DNA of 64,000 bases from the NCBI GenBank assembly GCA_028284005.1, contig JANQSO010000006.1, positions 62,001 to 126,000 on the forward strand, given 5' to 3'. The notes beneath the pieces were generated by a model that saw only the letters and a list, made by a program, of their open reading frames with translations, ran no database searches and was not told the origin of the DNA. The DNA comes from Flavobacteriaceae bacterium (GTDB lineage Bacteria > Bacteroidota > Bacteroidia > Flavobacteriales > Flavobacteriaceae). Each line of letters opens with the position of its first letter. Position 1 is the stretch's first letter. This document shows positions 1-7,689 of this stretch, piece after piece. The translations under genes and the position numbers were made by a program.

Positions 1-1190
1 GAAACTTTAATCTCATTGGTGTCTGCCATAATAACTCCTCTTTCAAGCGTATGCTGAATTTCCCTGACATTACCGGGCCAATTGTGAGACTGCAGTACCT
101 TCATGGCCTCGTTAGTAATTTTTAAATGAGATTTTTGATATTTTTCTGCAAATATGTTCAGGTAATAATTTATAAAATCAGCAATATCATCCGGCCTGTC
201 TCTTAAGGGAGGTATTGTAATTTCAACGGTGTTGATCCTAAACAAAAGGTCCTGCCTGAATTTTCCCTGGGTCACCCATTTGTGTATGGGCGCATTCGTT
301 GCGAACAAAAGCCTTGCATTGAAAGGACGCTCAATTCCTTCACCTAACCTGGATGTTTTTTTGTCCTGAAGGACCGTTAATAATTTGGATTGTAGATTTA
401 GTGGAAGGTTTCCAATTTCATCTAAGAAAAGGGTTCCGTCCTGAGCCATTTCAAATCGCCCCGGCTTATCTTCATGTGCGTCTGTAAAAGCACCTTTTTT
501 ATGGCCAAATAGTTCGCTTTCAAATAGATTTTCAGAAAGAGAACCCAGATCCACATGAATAAATGGCCCGTTCTTTTGTAATGACCGCTTATGAATTTCT
601 CTGGCCAAATGCTGTTTTCCCGTACCGTTCTCACCCAAAATAATGACATTCGCGCTTGTAGCACTTACCTTTTCAATGGTGTTCATAACACCTTGCATTT
701 CTTTAGAATTTCCTATGATGGGGCCAAATTGTTGTTCACTGGTTTTTAATAAGGTGTCATTTGTATGCTCTAACAGAGAAATTTTGCGGTTCGATCTGCT
801 CAATGTTAATCCCGCATGAATGGTAGCCAGCAGTTTCTCATTGGTCCAGGGTTTTAGGATGAAATCGAAAGCTCCTAACTTTATAGCATTAACAGCCAAC
901 TCAACTTCTCCGTAAGCGGTCATTAAGATCACAACCATTTTTGGGTTTATATCTAAAATATGCTTGAGCCAGTAAATACCTTCTTTACCGTCATTAAAAC
1001 CAATTCGATAATTCATATCCAGTACAATGACATCAATTTGCTCTTTGGAAATTATTTGATTGATCTCTTTGGGATTGTTTCTGGTAATGACATTGGTATA
1101 CTGTTTTTTCAACACCAATTTTACAGACAACAAAATATCATCATCATCATCAATAACTAATATTGAAGCGTCGGTTTTTGCCATTCCCAT
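1..1190 (-). CDS. Sigma-54-dependent response regulator, NtrC class (partial, C-terminus outside window)
   Basis: A two-component regulator that would activate sigma-54 promoters. The window edge cuts it after about 396 codons. The receiver domain (residues ~10-125) has an acidic run at D14-D18 and phospho-acceptor D58 in VLDMN. The AAA+ module follows, with Walker A GENGTGK and the sigma-54 contact loop reading GAFTDA, with Asp for the second Gly of GAFTGA. The visible part ends just past WPGNVREIQ, so the expected FIS-type HTH lies outside. ATG at 1190 was chosen; in-frame ATG 1184 is the alternative, and neither has a clear SD. It is divergent from the exporter operon at 1729-6113. The repeats at 1224-1261 and the -24/-12-like site at 1326 suggest it controls that operon (inference). 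Its kinase is not in the window. Confidence 0.93.
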   Translation of the reverse strand, partial: MGMAKTDASILVIDDDDDILLSVKLVLKKQYTNVITRNNPKEINQIISKEQIDVIVLDMNYRIGFNDGKEGIYWLKHILDINPKMVVILMTAYGEVELAVNAIKLGAFDFILKPWTNEKLLATIHAGLTLSRSNRKISLLEHTNDTLLKTSEQQFGPIIGNSKEMQGVMNTIEKVSATSANVIILGENGTGKQHLAREIHKRSLQKNGPFIHVDLGSLSENLFESELFGHKKGAFTDAHEDKPGRFEMAQDGTLFLDEIGNLPLNLQSKLLTVLQDKKTSRLGEGIERPFNARLLFATNAPIHKWVTQGKFRQDLLFRINTVEITIPPLRDRPDDIADFINYYLNIFAEKYQKSHLKITNEAMKVLQSHNWPGNVREIQHTLERGVIMADTNEIKV

Positions 1191-1223
1191 AACATGTTTT
1201 TTAATTTTCACTAATGTACAAAA

Positions 1224-1261
1224 TGTTCAATAACGAACAACAAAATGTCCGAAAATGAACA
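1224..1261. promoter_or_regulatory. Tandem inverted repeats, candidate enhancer for the NtrC-class regulator
   Basis: Two copies of TGTYC-N6-GAACA lie at 1224-1239 and 1246-1261. Their starts are 22 bp apart, about two helical turns. They sit between the regulator start (1190) and a -24/-12-like promoter (1326), some 65-100 bp upstream of it. This is the usual geometry of a sigma-54 activator binding site. The repeats are seen directly; the binding protein is inferred. Confidence 0.6.
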
Positions 1262-1325
1262 CTTCAGAATAACATATAAAAAATTAATTCATTGATAATC
1301 AGTGTTTTAAAAATAATAATTTTCT

Positions 1326-1341
1326 TGGCACACGCATTGAG
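1326..1341 (+). promoter_or_regulatory. Candidate sigma-54 (-24/-12) promoter
   Basis: The sequence TGGCAC-N5-TTGAG matches the sigma-54 consensus TGGCAC-N5-TTGCW with correct spacing. The -24 GG is at 1327-1328; the -12 element has GA for GC at 1339-1340. Transcription would begin near 1353, about 18 bp before the first small ORF at 1371. An NtrC-class gene next door supports it; the imperfect -12 element weakens it. Confidence 0.55.
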
Positions 1342-1370
1342 CTAAGATTGTCAAATTAAAAAATATCATT

Positions 1371-1466
1371 ATGAGAACTTTAGACAACAATCAATTAACG
1401 GCAGTATCAAAACTTACAAAAACCTATTCCTGGAACTGTAAGAGACGTTTCAGAATAACTGCTTAA
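1371..1466 (+). CDS. Small ORF 1, 31 residues, upstream of exporter
   Basis: Not recognised. It is the first ORF after the candidate sigma-54 promoter, with an A-rich leader and an ATG at 1371. The peptide begins MRTLDNNQLT and ends in a basic tail, CKRRFRITA, with one Cys and one Trp. It has no signal peptide, double-Gly leader site or membrane segment. It could be an exported or modified peptide, a translated leader that tunes downstream expression, or a chance frame. Its position as the first of three short frames before a dedicated ABC exporter is the only support. Confidence 0.35.
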   Translation: MRTLDNNQLTAVSKLTKTYSWNCKRRFRITA

Positions 1467-1498
1467 AAAATCATCATCAATCAATTAAAACAGACAGT

Positions 1499-1618
1499 AT
1501 GAAAATAGCAGTAATTAATCAAACGGGGATGAAAAGAGAGCATAGTAAGCTATCCCTTTTTATCAGTATGAAAAGAATTCACTTAGCAGAGTTTAACAAA
1601 GGGTATAACACTATTTAA
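1499..1618 (+). CDS. Small ORF 2, 39 residues, upstream of exporter
   Basis: Not recognised. It starts with ATG at 1499, 32 bp after small ORF 1 stops. It begins MKIAVINQTG and has a basic, Leu/Phe-containing middle (KLSLFISMKRIH). No signal peptide or lipobox is visible. It lies in a different frame from its neighbours, so it is not one decayed longer gene read straight through. Chance cannot be excluded for a frame this short. Confidence 0.33.
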   Translation: MKIAVINQTGMKREHSKLSLFISMKRIHLAEFNKGYNTI

Positions 1619-1629
1619 AATCCAGAGTA

Positions 1630-1695
1630 ATGATCTTAGTATTATTAGAAATAGCAAATTTTATAATGGACACGTTAGTAAACTATTTGTTCTAA
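1630..1695 (+). CDS. Small ORF 3, 21 residues, hydrophobic
   Basis: Not recognised. A 21-residue frame starts 11 bp after small ORF 2 stops and ends 33 bp before the adaptor gene at 1729. It is almost wholly hydrophobic (MILVLLEIANFIMDTLVNYLF) and could form one short membrane helix. It shares its frame with the adaptor gene but is separated by a stop. This is the weakest of the three small ORFs. Confidence 0.25.
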   Translation: MILVLLEIANFIMDTLVNYLF

Positions 1696-1728
1696 GGCCA
1701 CCAGGATACTTAGAAAACAAAATTTATT

Positions 1729-2991
1729 ATGAAACAGATAGGAATGGATAAACGTATAGTGAAAAAAAAATGGAGCCGAACGAAGACGCTCTATACTCTT
1801 GGTATTATTGCTTTTGTAACGCTTGCAGCTTTTGGAATAGGGGCTTTTAATAAAAAGACCTATAAGATTGAAGCTTCCAGAGTTTCGGTTAAGCAGGTCA
1901 CTGAAGGGGATTTCCAGGATGTGATATTAATTGACGGGGATGTACAACCTATTAATTTGGTACTGGTCAATACTGTTGAGGGAGGCAGTGTAGAGGAGAT
2001 CTATGTTGAAGATGGTGTTTTAGTGGAAAAGGGCACACCATTAGTGAAATTAAATAACCCCACGGCTACTCTGAATTACCTGAACCAGGAAACTGCTATT
2101 ATCGAACAGATAAATAATCTAAGAAGTTTAAAACTATCTCTTGAGAAAGACCAGAGAGACCTTTCAGAGTCTTTGATCGATAGTGAGAATAGTTTGGCAG
2201 ACGTTGAACGCACTTACAAAATAGATTCTGTTTTATATTCCAGGGATGTCATTGCAAGAAATGACCATACCAACTCTAAAGAGGCCTATAAATATCAGCA
2301 AAAGAAGCGTGATTTTATGGAAAAGAATGTTAGTAAAAGCAAGCAAAACAATCAGACACAAATTCAGCAGATCAACAGATCAATTTCCTTAATGCAGCGC
2401 AACCTGGAATTTATTCATGAAAGCCTGGATAAAATGCTGGTTCGAGCCCCTGTTTCCGGTATGTTATCTTCTTTTGACCCTGTAATTGGGGAATCTTATG
2501 CTAATAATCAAACGGTTGCTAAAATAGATGTGCAATCCGGATTTAAGATCAAAGGGCAAGTAGACGAATATTACCTAAGTATGGTAAAGCCCGGACAATT
2601 GGCTCGTTTTTCCATGGATGGCGAACTTATCGACCTTAAAGTAAAAAAGGTACTCTCTGAAGTTGTAAACAGGCGTTTCGACATAGAGTTGGTATTTGTC
2701 AATGAACCTCCTAAATCAATTACAAACGGACAATCACTACAAGTTCGCCTGGAGCTTTCAAAAGCGCAACGATCCATACTGATACCCCGGGGAAGTTATT
2801 TTCAATCTTCGGGAGGGCAATATGTTTATGTGCTAAATGGAGAAGACGAAGCGTACAAGCGCTATATAAAACTAGGCAGCCAAAACCCCAGTTATTATCA
2901 AGTATTGGAGGGCCTGGAAAAAGGAGAAAAAATTATTACCTCATCATACGATGAGTTTAAAAATTATGAATCAATCAAATTAAATAAATAA
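1729..2991 (+). CDS. HlyD/MacA-family periplasmic adaptor of an ABC exporter
   Basis: A membrane-fusion protein that would link an inner-membrane ABC exporter to an outer-membrane channel. A basic N-terminus precedes one membrane anchor at residues ~20-40. A biotinyl-lipoyl-like half follows (VEEIYVEDGVLVEKGTPLVKL), then a long coiled-coil hairpin (~110-240), the second lipoyl half (VRAPVSGMLSS) and a beta-barrel region. At 420 residues it is normal for the family. The ATPase gene starts 4 bp after its stop, so the set is one operon. No outer-membrane TolC-like gene is present here. The substrate is unknown. Confidence 0.9.
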   Translation: MKQIGMDKRIVKKKWSRTKTLYTLGIIAFVTLAAFGIGAFNKKTYKIEASRVSVKQVTEGDFQDVILIDGDVQPINLVLVNTVEGGSVEEIYVEDGVLVEKGTPLVKLNNPTATLNYLNQETAIIEQINNLRSLKLSLEKDQRDLSESLIDSENSLADVERTYKIDSVLYSRDVIARNDHTNSKEAYKYQQKKRDFMEKNVSKSKQNNQTQIQQINRSISLMQRNLEFIHESLDKMLVRAPVSGMLSSFDPVIGESYANNQTVAKIDVQSGFKIKGQVDEYYLSMVKPGQLARFSMDGELIDLKVKKVLSEVVNRRFDIELVFVNEPPKSITNGQSLQVRLELSKAQRSILIPRGSYFQSSGGQYVYVLNGEDEAYKRYIKLGSQNPSYYQVLEGLEKGEKIITSSYDEFKNYESIKLNK

Positions 2992-2995
2992 AATC

Positions 2996-3691
2996 ATGAT
3001 CAAATTAAACGAATTAACAAAAGTGTATCGAACAGATGAAATTGAATCAACGGCCTTAAATGCGGTTTCTTTTGAAATTAGCAAAGGGGAATTTGTTTCG
3101 GTAATGGGGCCTTCGGGCTGTGGAAAATCAACATTGTTGAATATTCTGGGAATGTTGGACAAACCGGAAAGTGGCAGTTATCAGTTTCTTGGTGAAGAAG
3201 TGGCACATCTCAATGAGAAAAAACGTTCAGAAATTCGAAAAAAGAATATTGGCTTCATATTTCAAAACTTCAACCTGATAGATGAGCTTACCGTATTCGA
3301 AAATATTGAAATTCCTTTACTTTATAATAATGTACCTGCTTCCGAAAGGAAACAACGTGTAAATGAGCTCCTGGAAAAAATAGGGATCGCGCACAGAGCA
3401 TCTCACTTTCCACAACAATTATCAGGAGGGCAGCAACAACGAGTTGCAGTAGCAAGGGCACTAATCACAAAACCACCATTAATTCTAGCAGATGAACCTA
3501 CCGGAAACCTCGATAGTTCCCATGGAAATGAAGTTATGGAATTAATGTGCGAACTAAATGAAGCCGGTACTACTATTGTCATGGTAACGCATTCTTCACA
3601 CGATGCAAGTTATTCGGGCAGGATCATTAATTTACTGGACGGCCAAGTTGTATCTGAAAAGAAAAATAAGTTAGTACAGCCTGCTATATAA
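2996..3691 (+). CDS. ABC transporter ATPase, MacB/LolD type
   Basis: The nucleotide-binding subunit of the exporter, 231 residues, the usual size for a stand-alone MacB/LolD-type ATPase. Walker A GPSGCGKST has K44, the Q-loop lies near FIFQNF (~88-93), the signature is LSGGQ (142-146), and Walker B with catalytic Glu is LILADE (162-167). In this family the ATPase powers mechanotransmission by an FtsX-like permease rather than transport through a channel. It lies 4 bp after the adaptor gene and 19 bp before the permease gene. Confidence 0.95.
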   Translation: MIKLNELTKVYRTDEIESTALNAVSFEISKGEFVSVMGPSGCGKSTLLNILGMLDKPESGSYQFLGEEVAHLNEKKRSEIRKKNIGFIFQNFNLIDELTVFENIEIPLLYNNVPASERKQRVNELLEKIGIAHRASHFPQQLSGGQQQRVAVARALITKPPLILADEPTGNLDSSHGNEVMELMCELNEAGTTIVMVTHSSHDASYSGRIINLLDGQVVSEKKNKLVQPAI

Positions 3692-3710
3692 TTTTTAAAA
3701 ACTGGAAACT

Positions 3711-6113
3711 ATGATCAAAAATTATATAAAAGTAGCCTTTAGAAGTCTTAATAAAAATAAGATATATGCCATTATAAATATTTTAGGATTGGCATTGGGA
3801 TTAACCGTTACCATACTAGTTTTTCTATTCGTCAAGGATGAAACAAGCTATGAAAAACACTGGAGTGGTTATGAGCGTATTTACCGAACCGGAATAAAAG
3901 CGGACCTGATGGGGCAGAAAATGAATGCTCCTGTTTCGCCAAGTCCCATGGCCAATGCTTTTAGGACTGAATTTACCGATGTAGAAACCGCTACGCGCAT
4001 TAGAACCGTTAACCAGGAAATCATGGTGAGCCATGAAGAAACGAAAGTATATATTCAAAAAGGTGTTTATGCGGACAGTACTTTCTTTAAGGTATTTGAC
4101 TACGAATTTGTTCACGGAGATGCAATGACAGCTCTTAATGAAGACAATGCTATTGTGTTGACCGAAGAGTCTGCCAATAAGCTTTTTGGAGATAAAAACG
4201 CTTTGGGAGGAGTTGTACGATATGATGACAGGAGAGATTATATAGTAAAAGGAATTGTAAAGGAACCCAAAGGTCATGCGCATTTTCAGTTTGATATGTT
4301 CATGGCTAATAACAACATTCGAAATGTATGGATGAGCAATAACAATTACACCTATGTTAAATTGAAAGAAGGGGCAGATTTCAACTCATTTCAGGCAGAA
4401 ATGAGACGTAATTTCATGAAAAAGATAGAACCGGATGTAGAACGATTCATGAAAATTACGGTAGAAGAGTTTTTAGCACAAGGCAATGCTTTTGAGTACC
4501 AGTTAATGCCTGTAAAAGATATCCATTTACATTCAAAACAAGACTGGGAGATCGCCCAGAATGGTAATATCATGTACATCTATGTGTTCATGGGTATTGC
4601 AATCCTTGTTATTTTAATAGCCGGTATTAATTTCATGAACCTGTCAACTGCCAGGTCCGGAAAGAGGGCTAAAGAAGTGGGGGTGCGTAAAGTAACAGGA
4701 GCTTCCAGAAAAATGTTAATAGTACAATTTCTAACGGAATCTGTGATCCAGAGCTTTATCGCTTTATTCCTGGCATTTATTTTAGTAGAATTATTCTTGC
4801 CGGGCTTTAACAATATCATGGAAACGAATATTAGCCTTTTCAATGATCATTTAGGGACCACCATTGTATTTGCACTAATTGTCACGATTATCTATGGACT
4901 TTTTGCCGGTAGTTATCCTGCATTTTTCCTATCTGCTTTTCAACCCATTGCAGTACTTAAGGGAGACCTTACTAAAACAAAGGGAGGTACGTTGTTAAGA
5001 AAAGGACTGGTAATTACTCAGTTTACGGCATCGACCATTCTAATTATCGGGATGATCATTATTTTTAATCAGATCTCGTATATGCATAACAAGGATATTG
5101 GTTTTAGTGGTGAGCAGGTGATCGTTGTACCTTTGCAGACAGATGCAATGACCCAAAATTTTAGAAACTATAAGGATATTTTCTTAAAGAACCCCAAAGT
5201 GGAAAGTGTAACGAGGGCTTCTTATTATCCGGGCGACACTCCAAATCAAAACCAGTTTGTTATGGAAGGAAGCGAAGAGCAACTACCGTTGTGGAATATG
5301 GAAGTAGATTACGATTACTTTAAAACCATGGGTATTGAACTGGTGGAAGGAAGAAAATTTGAACGTGAAAAAGAATCCGATTCTATCGTCTATTGTATTT
5401 TAAATGAAACTGCCGTAAAAAGCTTTAACATTGAAAATGCTGTTGGAAAACGAATTGGTGATATAAATCCTAATGGAGATGTCCGGTATGGTACTATTAT
5501 TGGGATCGTTAAGGATTTTCATATTGAGGGATTCAACCAGCCCATACGCCCTATGATACTGTCCATAAACAATAATGTATGGTTTGCCTCTTTTAAGATC
5601 TCAAGCGATGATATGAATGCGACAATTAGCTATATAGAGGAAGAATGGAATAAACTGGAACCTTCACATCCCTTTAGATATACCTTTTTGGACCAAAAAT
5701 TTGGAGCACTAATAAAACAACAGGAGAATTTTGGAACCATGTTCTTATTTTTAACGATCCTTGCAATCATAATTTCTGCTATGGGATTATATGGCCTTGC
5801 TTCTTATACAGCTGCACAGAAAACAAAAGAAATAGGGATACGAAAGGTATTAGGTGCATCTGTTCCAAGGATCATGACGATGCTTACAAAGGATTTCATT
5901 AAACTGGTTTTAGTTGCAAATATCTTTGCCTGGCCTATAACATATTTACTGGCAAAGAACTGGTTGTCTAACTTTTCATATCAAATAGACATGCCCGTAT
6001 TACCGTATATATTTGCCACTTTACTGGCCTTACTCATTGCTTTGATCACTGTGAGTTTCCAGGCCTATCAGGCTGCAGTTTCAGACCCGGTTAGTGCTTT
6101 AAAGTATGAGTGA
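3711..6113 (+). CDS. ABC exporter permease with two MacB-periplasmic/FtsX repeats
   Basis: An 800-residue permease made of two MacB-PCD plus FtsX units in tandem, a layout common in Bacteroidota. A first helix lies at ~21-43, followed by a large periplasmic domain, then three helices beginning near residue 287. The second half opens with a helix near 435 and closes with three helices in the last ~115 residues. The two FtsX units each carry a basic cytoplasmic segment, KEVGVRKVTGA and KEIGIRKVLGA, before the last helices. It is the last gene of the operon, followed 45 bp later by a good terminator. Confidence 0.92.
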   Translation: MIKNYIKVAFRSLNKNKIYAIINILGLALGLTVTILVFLFVKDETSYEKHWSGYERIYRTGIKADLMGQKMNAPVSPSPMANAFRTEFTDVETATRIRTVNQEIMVSHEETKVYIQKGVYADSTFFKVFDYEFVHGDAMTALNEDNAIVLTEESANKLFGDKNALGGVVRYDDRRDYIVKGIVKEPKGHAHFQFDMFMANNNIRNVWMSNNNYTYVKLKEGADFNSFQAEMRRNFMKKIEPDVERFMKITVEEFLAQGNAFEYQLMPVKDIHLHSKQDWEIAQNGNIMYIYVFMGIAILVILIAGINFMNLSTARSGKRAKEVGVRKVTGASRKMLIVQFLTESVIQSFIALFLAFILVELFLPGFNNIMETNISLFNDHLGTTIVFALIVTIIYGLFAGSYPAFFLSAFQPIAVLKGDLTKTKGGTLLRKGLVITQFTASTILIIGMIIIFNQISYMHNKDIGFSGEQVIVVPLQTDAMTQNFRNYKDIFLKNPKVESVTRASYYPGDTPNQNQFVMEGSEEQLPLWNMEVDYDYFKTMGIELVEGRKFEREKESDSIVYCILNETAVKSFNIENAVGKRIGDINPNGDVRYGTIIGIVKDFHIEGFNQPIRPMILSINNNVWFASFKISSDDMNATISYIEEEWNKLEPSHPFRYTFLDQKFGALIKQQENFGTMFLFLTILAIIISAMGLYGLASYTAAQKTKEIGIRKVLGASVPRIMTMLTKDFIKLVLVANIFAWPITYLLAKNWLSNFSYQIDMPVLPYIFATLLALLIALITVSFQAYQAAVSDPVSALKYE

Positions 6114-6157
6114 TCAAGCAGCTACATAATTTTTCAAAGTAATCTTTGATCAATTTT

Positions 6158-6194
6158 AAAACGGCCTTATAAAATTGTATGAGGCCGTTTTTGT
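6158..6194 (+). terminator. Rho-independent terminator of the exporter operon
   Basis: AAACGGCCT (6158-6166) pairs perfectly with AGGCCGTTT (6182-6190), followed by a T-rich tract. It lies 45 bp past the permease stop. Confidence 0.85.
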
Positions 6195-6351
6195 TATACC
6201 AAAATACAGGGAAAACCCCGGTTAGAAATGGGTGAAAAACCTATAGCAGATCGAAGTCGAATTGATTAGATTTGAGTAGACTTATACTGTTATAATGCCA
6301 GTAGCGGTGTAGGTGTGTGGGGTGATTTTGTGATCTATTACCCACGGTTAA

Positions 6352-6501
6352 GTTCGCCTGGTAATACAAATTACGGGCATTATCGCACCGTACACCGTTC
6401 TGGCATCATTACCGAACAATGTAGCATATGAAACTGAAGGTATAGTACAATCTTATTATGGTAGATATGCCATTGATTTAGTGGTTAATGAGTTGTACTG
6501 A
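6352..6501 (+). pseudogene. Possible decayed gene remnant in a 480-bp gap
   Basis: The 6114-6593 gap holds the operon terminator and this stretch. One frame stays open for 49 codons after a TAA at 6349 and ends in TGA at 6499-6501. It has no ATG start and reads with protein-like composition near its end (SYYGRYAIDLVVNELY). It may be the 3' end of a lost gene. No family was recognised, and chance openness is a real alternative. Confidence 0.2.
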
Positions 6502-6528
6502 AACTGCCTGCCGGATACGGTGGGTAGT

Positions 6529-6563
6529 TTGTTTATACAGTATAAGCTTTTTAGGTATATTTG
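6529..6563 (+). promoter_or_regulatory. Candidate Bacteroidota promoter for the Crp-type gene
   Basis: A -7-like TATATTTG at 6556-6563 fits the TAnnTTTG consensus of Bacteroidota. A TTG at 6529-6531 could be the -33 element, although the 24-bp spacing is slightly long. The start codon follows 30 bp downstream. Confidence 0.4.
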
Positions 6564-6593
6564 TTTGAATGATTTACAGTATTCCTAAAACCA

Positions 6594-7127
6594 ATGGGCA
6601 AAAACCCTTCCCTGGATAAGTCTTTACACAGAACCGAATTGTTAAGAAGCGGAGATGTGTTCCTTGCATATGGTAAGCCCTGTACAAAGATCGGAAGGTT
6701 ATTGGATGGTGTGATGCGGGGTTTTGTATACGACACCGAAGGCAACGAGATCACAACACATTTTTACCAGGAAGGGGATATGGTAATTGCCAGCTATATG
6801 CCAAATGTAGATATTTCGGTAACTATTGAAGCACTGAGCGAATGTGAAATTTCTGTTGCCAATTATTCTGAAGTGATGTCGTGGGTGAATAAGGACAGGG
6901 GAATTACCGAGATCATTACACGGGAATTCCAAAAGCTCAACAGCCAGTTGCAATCGCGGTTGGTATCACTTTTAAACTTAAGCTCTGTAGAGAAATACGA
7001 ACTCTTTCTGAAAGAATATCCCAATTTGATCAACAGGATACCTCATTACTATATCGCTAATTACCTGGGAATTACACCCACCCAATTGAGCAGGGCACGC
7101 AAGCAATTTATCAACAAATGTAAATGA
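6594..7127 (+). CDS. Crp/Fnr-family transcriptional regulator
   Basis: A 177-residue regulator, slightly shorter than the usual ~190. A cyclic-nucleotide-binding-type beta-roll covers residues ~10-105, including GDVFLAYGKPC and FYQEGDMVIASY. A dimer helix follows, then a short C-terminal HTH (YIANYLGITPTQLSRARK). No FNR-type Cys cluster is present and the phosphate-binding cassette is not convincing, so cAMP binding is not implied. An in-frame stop at 6570-6572 with no ATG before 6594 fixes the start. A small conserved gene follows after 52 bp. Confidence 0.85.
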   Translation: MGKNPSLDKSLHRTELLRSGDVFLAYGKPCTKIGRLLDGVMRGFVYDTEGNEITTHFYQEGDMVIASYMPNVDISVTIEALSECEISVANYSEVMSWVNKDRGITEIITREFQKLNSQLQSRLVSLLNLSSVEKYELFLKEYPNLINRIPHYYIANYLGITPTQLSRARKQFINKCK

Positions 7128-7179
7128 AAAGCAAATAGATTGTCTGTTACTTTGTGTCTCGAACATAAAATATAACACA

Positions 7180-7593
7180 ATGGAAAAGCACTTTGAATTA
7201 ACAGATGCTGAATTTGAAGAACAGTTTGCGAACTGTACACTGGGCGCTTCAATTTTTAGTCATGAAGCACATTTGCGCCTGGCGTGGATTCATATTACAA
7301 ATCACGGAATTGAGCAGGCAGAGAAGAACATTCAGGAGCAATTACAAAATTACGTGGAGTTTGTTGGGGCAACAGATAAATATAATGAAACCCTTACCAT
7401 TGCGGCTGTCAAAGCAGTGGGACATTTTGTGCGCAGGTCAGGATCTGACAATTTTAGGGATTTTATTACAGAGTTTCCTCAATTGAAGGATAACTTTAAA
7501 GCATTGATCAACAGTCACTACAGCTTTGATATTTTTAACTCACAAAAAGCCAAAATCCAATTCCTGGCGCCGGACCTGCATCCTTTCAGCTAA
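7180..7593 (+). CDS. Conserved hypothetical protein, all-helical, SHEAHLRLAW motif
   Basis: I do not recognise a named function. The protein has 137 residues, no signal peptide and no membrane segment. It looks fully helical, with a SHEAHLRLAW stretch around residues 27-36 (H28, H31, R33) that could be an active or metal site. It sits 52 bp after the Crp-type regulator on the same strand, so co-transcription is plausible. The regular composition argues that it is real. Confidence 0.65.
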   Translation: MEKHFELTDAEFEEQFANCTLGASIFSHEAHLRLAWIHITNHGIEQAEKNIQEQLQNYVEFVGATDKYNETLTIAAVKAVGHFVRRSGSDNFRDFITEFPQLKDNFKALINSHYSFDIFNSQKAKIQFLAPDLHPFS

Positions 7594-7689
7594 AAGCATT
7601 GTATAGGAGGGAACTATATTTAAAGGAAGATATTACTGTTAACTGTAACATTCCATGGAAAACCATATCTATAGGTAAAGACAAATACT

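Noticed and set aside
1216-1230. A third enhancer copy (TGTACAAAATGTTCA)
   Set aside because: Its right arm does not complement the left arm and the spacing differs from the two clear copies.
3825-4283. A 152-codon open frame on the minus strand
   Set aside because: It is the complement of the FtsX-type permease gene, and its translation shows no domain pattern.
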